From: an uncultured Brachyspira sp.
GTDB taxonomy: Bacteria > Spirochaetota > Brachyspiria > Brachyspirales > Brachyspiraceae
Assembly (NCBI RefSeq): GCF_910578695.1
Contig: NZ_CAJTQJ010000035.1
Span: 1 to 26,584 of the forward strand
Reading direction: 5' to 3'
Length of the DNA: 26,584 nucleotides
Positions 22,768-26,584 of this stretch are shown here, in pieces (position 1 is the stretch's first letter; each line of letters begins with the position of its first letter). Position numbers and translations under genes: made by a program. The notes beneath the pieces were generated by a model, which worked only from the letters and a program-made list of their open reading frames with translations, had not been told where the DNA came from and searched no databases.

Positions 22768-24390
22768 ATGAAAAACATAAGATATAAATATTTATTTGTT
22801 ATTTTATCGGTAGTATTCATTTCTACTTTAGAAAATTTATATTCTCAGAATACTGTAAATACTTATTCTATGAGAATTAATGCAAATGATGTTGAGATGA
22901 ATAAACTGATAAACGGCTATCAAATCTATATAAAAAAGAAATATAATATAGACGGATTTAGATTACAGTTAAAACTTCAGGACGGAACATCATCTTATCT
23001 TTATATTAATAATAGCGGAGATAATAATGCTGTGATTAATATAAAAAATACAGATTTTCACGAAAGACTTGGAGAAGTATTTGAAGTGTTTATTCCAAAT
23101 AATCTTTATTTAGACAGAAGAAATAATAATTCTGCTTTTGTACTTAGAGATAATACTGATCTAATTTTAGAAGCGTATGATATCAATAATAATATATTAT
23201 TTAAAAATGATATTATATTGAAAGCTAATAATAATTCTGCTTCAGTTCCTACAATAGTGCTTAGAAATGTAGAAAAAGAGGGAGATTTATATGCATTTTA
23301 TTTATACTATTCAGGAGGGGATAATGGAAAATATGCATTTTATGTAAGAGAAGGCAGAACTAATAATGCATATAAATTAATAAATATTTATTTTGGAAAC
23401 ACTGCAGATTATGATAATAGCGGTATCATATTAGAAGATACTTTTAATAAAGAATTAGGAAAAAAACTTTATATAAAAGCATATTTCAAACAGCTGCCTG
23501 AAGATAGATATTTATCTTTTAATGTATTTAATACTAAAGGAGAAAGTTTTACATATCCTATAGATTATGTTATAGAAACTACTAATGTAAAACAAGAAAT
23601 AATACCTCCTAGCATTCCTAATGGCGGAAATGAAGGACCTGTACAAATAAGACCTTCAGATAAAGTTATAGAATTATCTACAAATACTATAATAGTAAAA
23701 AGAGATTCTAAGCCTAAAAATAATGAAATAAAAATTTTATCTCCTGCATCTATTAGTGATAAGCCTAGTATAGACATAAAAAATACAGATGCCGAATCTT
23801 CTTTGAATAATGCAAGTAAAGTATTTAATACTCCTCTTAATTATGTTAAAGATGCAGAAGAATTAACTTACAAATTAAAAAATATCATTAATAAATATAA
23901 TGGAAGTACTGACTTAGTTGTAGTGCTTGATACAACAGAAAGCATGCATCCTTATTTAAAATCTATAAAAAGAGATATCAGGGCAATAGTAAAAGAATTA
24001 TTTAATAACGGCAAATCTTCAAGGGTAGGTTTTTTACTTTACAGAGATTTGAAGGATACATATTTTACAAAAAGAATAGATTTTAGCGATAATATTAATT
24101 ATATAAACAGAGAGGTTAATTATTTTTATGCTGCAGGCGGCGGTGATAAGGCTGAACCTATGTATGAAGCTGTACAGGAAGCATTAGAAAAATTTGATTT
24201 TCTTAATGAGAAAAAACTTATTATAGTAATAACTGATGCTCCTGCTAAAGTTATAGGGAAGGCTGATTTAGATTTGAATATTAAAACAGCTAAAGAGAAA
24301 AATATTACAGTTGAATTTATATTAACTTCCGAAATAAAGGAAGAAGTATTTGATGCATCTGATGATCATTTATACTTTTTAAATTTTTAA
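22768..24390 (+). CDS. Secreted protein with C-terminal VWA domain
   Basis: 540 residues. A signal peptide (about 1-26, ending YSQ) exports it. Residues 30-270 are beta-rich with no family I recognise; a Pro/Gly linker (about 279-295) and a low-complexity stretch lead to the VWA domain (380-540). The MIDAS begins DTTES at 388-392 (DxTxS form of DxSxS), with a threonine/glycine loop near YAAGGGDKAEP and a later acid in VITDAPAK. The GGGD-x-AEP-x-YEA segment is shared by a subset of bacterial VWA proteins. Good SD (AGAGGG, about 7 nt). Function likely metal-dependent adhesion or assembly at the periplasm or surface; no partner gene identified. The terminator at 24422-24456 ends the transcript. 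Confidence 0.82.
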   Translation: MKNIRYKYLFVILSVVFISTLENLYSQNTVNTYSMRINANDVEMNKLINGYQIYIKKKYNIDGFRLQLKLQDGTSSYLYINNSGDNNAVINIKNTDFHERLGEVFEVFIPNNLYLDRRNNNSAFVLRDNTDLILEAYDINNNILFKNDIILKANNNSASVPTIVLRNVEKEGDLYAFYLYYSGGDNGKYAFYVREGRTNNAYKLINIYFGNTADYDNSGIILEDTFNKELGKKLYIKAYFKQLPEDRYLSFNVFNTKGESFTYPIDYVIETTNVKQEIIPPSIPNGGNEGPVQIRPSDKVIELSTNTIIVKRDSKPKNNEIKILSPASISDKPSIDIKNTDAESSLNNASKVFNTPLNYVKDAEELTYKLKNIINKYNGSTDLVVVLDTTESMHPYLKSIKRDIRAIVKELFNNGKSSRVGFLLYRDLKDTYFTKRIDFSDNINYINREVNYFYAAGGGDKAEPMYEAVQEALEKFDFLNEKKLIIVITDAPAKVIGKADLDLNIKTAKEKNITVEFILTSEIKEEVFDASDDHLYFLNF

Positions 24391-24421
24391 TTTCGTATGG
24401 CTAATATTTATAATAATAAAG

Positions 24422-24456
24422 AAAGCTTCTGTATTTTTATAGGAGCTTTTTTATTA
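24422..24456 (+). terminator. Intrinsic terminator after the VWA gene
   Basis: AAAGCTTCT (24422-24430) pairs with AGGAGCTTT (24441-24449) with one T-G wobble and a 10-nt loop, and runs into TTTTTT. The reverse strand is one mismatch worse but could also act for the convergent PAP2 gene. Confidence 0.75.
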
Positions 24457-24462
24457 TTGGAA

Positions 24463-25035
24463 TTAATTATAAAATCTTATTAACTTTTCTTTTACAGTTT
24501 TTTTATTCAAAATAAAATATGTTAAAGATGAAACTATTATTCCAATACATATTCCAAAAATAACATCGCTTGGATAATGAACCATCAAATAAACTCTTGA
24601 AAAACCTATCATTAAAGCAATTATTAATGCTGCAAAACTATATTTCTTATTAAAGTATAAAAAGAATGTAAAAAGCACTGCAAATGAGGCTGTTGTATGC
24701 GAAGAAGGACATGAAAATGAAATTTCTAAATGTTTTCCTACAGCAATCCAATATTCATTATATATAGGGCAAGCAAAAGGACGCTCTCTTGCTATTAACG
24801 GTTTTAATATAACAGCACCTATAAATATGGATATAAATAAACTCAAAGCCATATTAATTCCGCATAGCCTTGTTCTTTTTATAAATATTAGTATTATAGT
24901 TAAAGTTATTAAAGGCAATGCCTCGCCTAAATATGTTACAGCATTAAAGAATATATCCAATATTTTATAATTATTATGTAAACTATAAGCAAATTCTATT
25001 ATACTTTCATCAAAAATATTTATAATATTCATCAT
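24463..25035 (-). CDS. PAP2-superfamily membrane phosphatase
   Basis: 190-residue integral membrane phosphatase with about six helices. All three acid-phosphatase motifs are present: KPLIARERP at 78-86 (K-x6-RP), CPSSHTTASF at 109-118 (PSGH in SSH form), and SRVYLMVHYPSD at 146-157 (SR-x5-H-x3-D). Substrates in the family include undecaprenyl pyrophosphate, phosphatidylglycerol phosphate and lipid A phosphates; the compact size and external active site fit undecaprenyl-pyrophosphate recycling, but this cannot be settled by sequence. SD AAGGA is 5 nt from the first of two adjacent ATGs. It is alone between a convergent gene and a 171-bp AT-rich gap. Confidence 0.88.
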   Translation of the reverse strand: MMNIINIFDESIIEFAYSLHNNYKILDIFFNAVTYLGEALPLITLTIILIFIKRTRLCGINMALSLFISIFIGAVILKPLIARERPFACPIYNEYWIAVGKHLEISFSCPSSHTTASFAVLFTFFLYFNKKYSFAALIIALMIGFSRVYLMVHYPSDVIFGICIGIIVSSLTYFILNKKTVKEKLIRFYN

Positions 25036-25206
25036 TCATTTCCTTTTTTATATTAACTATATTTTAATATAAATAAAAAAATTTCATACAGATATACTTA
25101 ATATATTATTTAAAATATTTATAAAAAATAAAAAGCATATTATATCAATATATAAATAATATTGAATATAGTATTAAATAATAATAAAAAAAATAATAAT
25201 AAAAAA

Positions 25207-26220
25207 TCAAAGCCTTACAATGTCTCTATTTATTTCTTTTAAGCTATGAACACCGCACATAGTCATAGCATCTTCAAGTTCGCCGCCAAGCTGAGAAACA
25301 TAAGATTTAACACCTTCCTCGCCTCCGCCGTAAACTGCTATTACAAAAGTTCTGGCAATAACAACTCCGTCGGCACCTATAGCAAGAGCCTTTAATATAT
25401 CAGTGCCTGTTCTTATTCCTCCGTCAACTAATATTTTTATTTTTCCTTTAACGGCATCAACTATTTCAGGCAATACTTCTGCAGTTGCAGCACATTGATC
25501 AAGTACGCGTCCTCCATGATTTGAAACTACTATTGCATCAGCATTTGCTTCAACTGCCTTTTCAGCTCCTTTTGCAGTCATTATTCCCTTTATTATAAAA
25601 GGTTTTTTAGCTATTTCTTTTATCTCTCTTAATTCATCTGCAGTTTTACTTCCAGCTTTGGGGGTAAGATTTTTTAAGAAAGGAAGTCCTGCTCCGTCAA
25701 TATCCATAGATACAGCAAATGCATTAGAATCAGCAACTAATTTCATCTTTTCTTTTATTACATCTATATTCCAAGGCTTAATAGTTGGAATACCTATTCC
25801 ATTTTGTTTTTTTATCATAGTAGTAGCTGCAATCATAACATTAGGATTAATTCCGTCTCCTGTAAATGCTGCTATGCCTGAATCTGCACATGACTTTACT
25901 AATATATCATTATATTCTTCATCTGTATACTTATTTCCATAATGAAGCTGAACTGCACCTACAGGACCTGCAAATATAGGATATTTAAATTTTTTACCGA
26001 ATAACTCAAAAGAAGTGTCAATATCTTCATTAGAACATATTGTATCCATATTAAGCCTTATTTCTCTCCATTTGTCATAATTTCTAATAGCAGCATCTCC
26101 TATTCCTTTGGCGCCTGGTCCTGGCATACAGTTTTTACATACCTTTCCATTACATATAATGCAGGCTTTACAAAATCCCATACAGTCTTTTGCAGCTTCT
26201 ATAATTTCTTTATAAGTCAT
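25207..26220 (-). CDS. FMN-dependent alpha-hydroxy-acid oxidoreductase with Cys-rich N-terminus
   Basis: 337-residue TIM-barrel flavoenzyme of the lactate/glycolate oxidase family. The barrel is clear from about residue 60: PIFAGPVGAVQ, FIIKGIMTAKGAE (Lys211), VVSNHGGRVLD with catalytic base His235 and Arg238, then KILVDGGIRTGTDILKAL and GADGVVIART for FMN phosphate. The N-terminus carries six cysteines (13, 17, 20, 23, 28, 31) in a C-x2-C-x2-CNGKVC pattern seen in clostridial members; it may bind a metal or Fe-S centre. In an anaerobe a dehydrogenase is more likely than an oxidase. Strong SD (GGAGG, 8 nt). No electron-transfer partner lies nearby. Substrate not decidable. Confidence 0.86.
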   Translation of the reverse strand: MTYKEIIEAAKDCMGFCKACIICNGKVCKNCMPGPGAKGIGDAAIRNYDKWREIRLNMDTICSNEDIDTSFELFGKKFKYPIFAGPVGAVQLHYGNKYTDEEYNDILVKSCADSGIAAFTGDGINPNVMIAATTMIKKQNGIGIPTIKPWNIDVIKEKMKLVADSNAFAVSMDIDGAGLPFLKNLTPKAGSKTADELREIKEIAKKPFIIKGIMTAKGAEKAVEANADAIVVSNHGGRVLDQCAATAEVLPEIVDAVKGKIKILVDGGIRTGTDILKALAIGADGVVIARTFVIAVYGGGEEGVKSYVSQLGGELEDAMTMCGVHSLKEINRDIVRL

Positions 26221-26270
26221 AAAAATATCCTCCGAATATAATCAATTAAACTCAATAATAGTACTAAATA

Positions 26271-26298
26271 ATAATACTAAATATATAAAATAAAACAA
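26271..26298 (-). promoter_or_regulatory. Promoter candidate of the alpha-hydroxy-acid gene
   Basis: On the minus strand TTGTTT (26298-26293), 16-bp spacer, TATTAT (26276-26271). It sits about 50 bp ahead of the gene. Only a moderate match. Confidence 0.35.
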
Positions 26299-26462
26299 GA
26301 TTTTTATATCATAAATGATAAAAATATCTAATTATATTTTTAATAAGGATGTTAAGTCAAAACAATATTATGATAAATATAAATTATACAGTTTGTAAAG
26401 ATGAAACTCATCAATAAAATAACAATAAGTTAAATGATGTTATAATTTTTTAATAAAATTCA

Positions 26463-26491
26463 TTGACATAAAAGTATAATTTATATATACT
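26463..26491 (+). promoter_or_regulatory. Near-consensus promoter facing the right edge
   Basis: TTGACA at 26463-26468, 17-bp spacer, TATACT at 26486-26491. The predicted start coincides with the ATG at 26499. Confidence 0.55.
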
Positions 26492-26498
26492 TATTTCT

Positions 26499-26584
26499 AT
26501 GAAAATTAATAGATTTGTACAAATTATAGACAGTCTACAGTCTACAGTCTACAGTCTACAGTCTACAGTCTACAGTCTACAGTC
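26499..26584 (+). CDS. Start of a repeat-containing reading frame, cut by the window edge
   Basis: ATG at 26499 opens a frame that enters the heptanucleotide repeat and stays open to the window end, giving MKINRFVQIID and then the heptapeptide SLQSTVY repeated. There is no SD, and the promoter at 26463-26491 would place the transcript start on or next to the ATG, so translation would be leaderless. The repeat is stop-free in every frame. Whether it is a true gene depends on what follows outside the window; it could be a non-coding minisatellite. Confidence 0.3.
   Translation, partial: MKINRFVQIIDSLQSTVYSLQSTVYSLQ
26513..26524. repeat. 12-bp perfect palindrome ATTTGTACAAAT
   Basis: A symmetrical site 22 bp downstream of the -10 element and just before the tandem repeat. 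Position suits an operator, but no regulator is known here. Confidence 0.4.
26530..26584 (+). repeat. Heptanucleotide tandem repeat (CAGTCTA)n
   Basis: 55 bp of perfect 7-bp periodicity, nearly eight units, continuing beyond the window. A unit length not divisible by three means each gain or loss shifts the downstream reading frame. Confidence 0.95.

Noticed and set aside
25658..25942. 94-residue plus-strand ORF inside the alpha-hydroxy-acid gene
   Set aside because: Antisense shadow of a gene with clear catalytic motifs; no independent support.
26530..26584. CRISPR-like array
   Set aside because: Units are 7 bp with no spacers; it is a simple tandem repeat.

Overview
This 26.6 kb window is very AT-rich and carries about 20 intact protein genes plus one frameshifted gene. 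The low GC, the many lipoproteins with short signal peptides, the lone ankyrin-repeat and VWA proteins, and the mix of gut-anaerobe functions all suggest a host-associated intestinal spirochaete, most likely Brachyspira. That is an inference from style and gene content; no rRNA or other phylogenetic marker is present. I found no tRNA, rRNA, CRISPR array, insertion sequence or prophage.

Layout. Positions 1-381 are mostly non-coding and end in a sigma70-like promoter for pnuC-nadR, a nicotinamide riboside uptake and NAD salvage pair (382-2091). A BatA-like VWA membrane protein (2211-3197) and metK (3328-4512) follow; metK has a near-consensus promoter and a strong terminator. On the minus strand, a probable 7-alpha-hydroxysteroid dehydrogenase (bile-acid SDR) lies downstream of a MATE exporter broken by one extra base in a T8 tract. 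The MATE gene is preceded by a near-consensus promoter and a leader containing an intrinsic terminator. Next come an orphan OppA-type lipoprotein (minus), a DUF3592-like membrane protein (plus) and an internally duplicated ankyrin lipoprotein (minus).

The region 11.5-14.9 kb (plus) is a zinc-type ABC transporter (znuA-znuC-znuB) followed by a small lipoprotein with a Cys-Cys motif. The region 15.0-18.6 kb (minus) is a pyrimidine operon, pyrB-pyrC followed by a DUF3089 lipoprotein. PyrB carries a PyrI-like zinc domain at its C-terminus. Upstream of pyrB lies a U-rich leader ORF that spans an intrinsic terminator and ends at the pyrB Shine-Dalgarno, the same architecture as enterobacterial pyrL-pyrBI attenuation.

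The region 18.8-22.7 kb (plus) is a small surface-modification cluster: an MBOAT O-acyltransferase, a SAM methyltransferase and an SGNH-like membrane protein. It is followed by a secreted VWA protein. A PAP2 phosphatase and an FMN-dependent alpha-hydroxy-acid oxidoreductase with a Cys-rich N-terminus lie on the minus strand. The right edge holds a heptanucleotide tandem repeat (CAGTCTA)n inside an apparently leaderless, potentially phase-variable reading frame that runs out of the window.

The best candidates for undescribed biology are the pyrB leader (UTP-sensed attenuation in a spirochaete), the attenuated and slippage-prone MATE/7-alpha-HSDH unit, and the phase-variable repeat ORF at the right edge.
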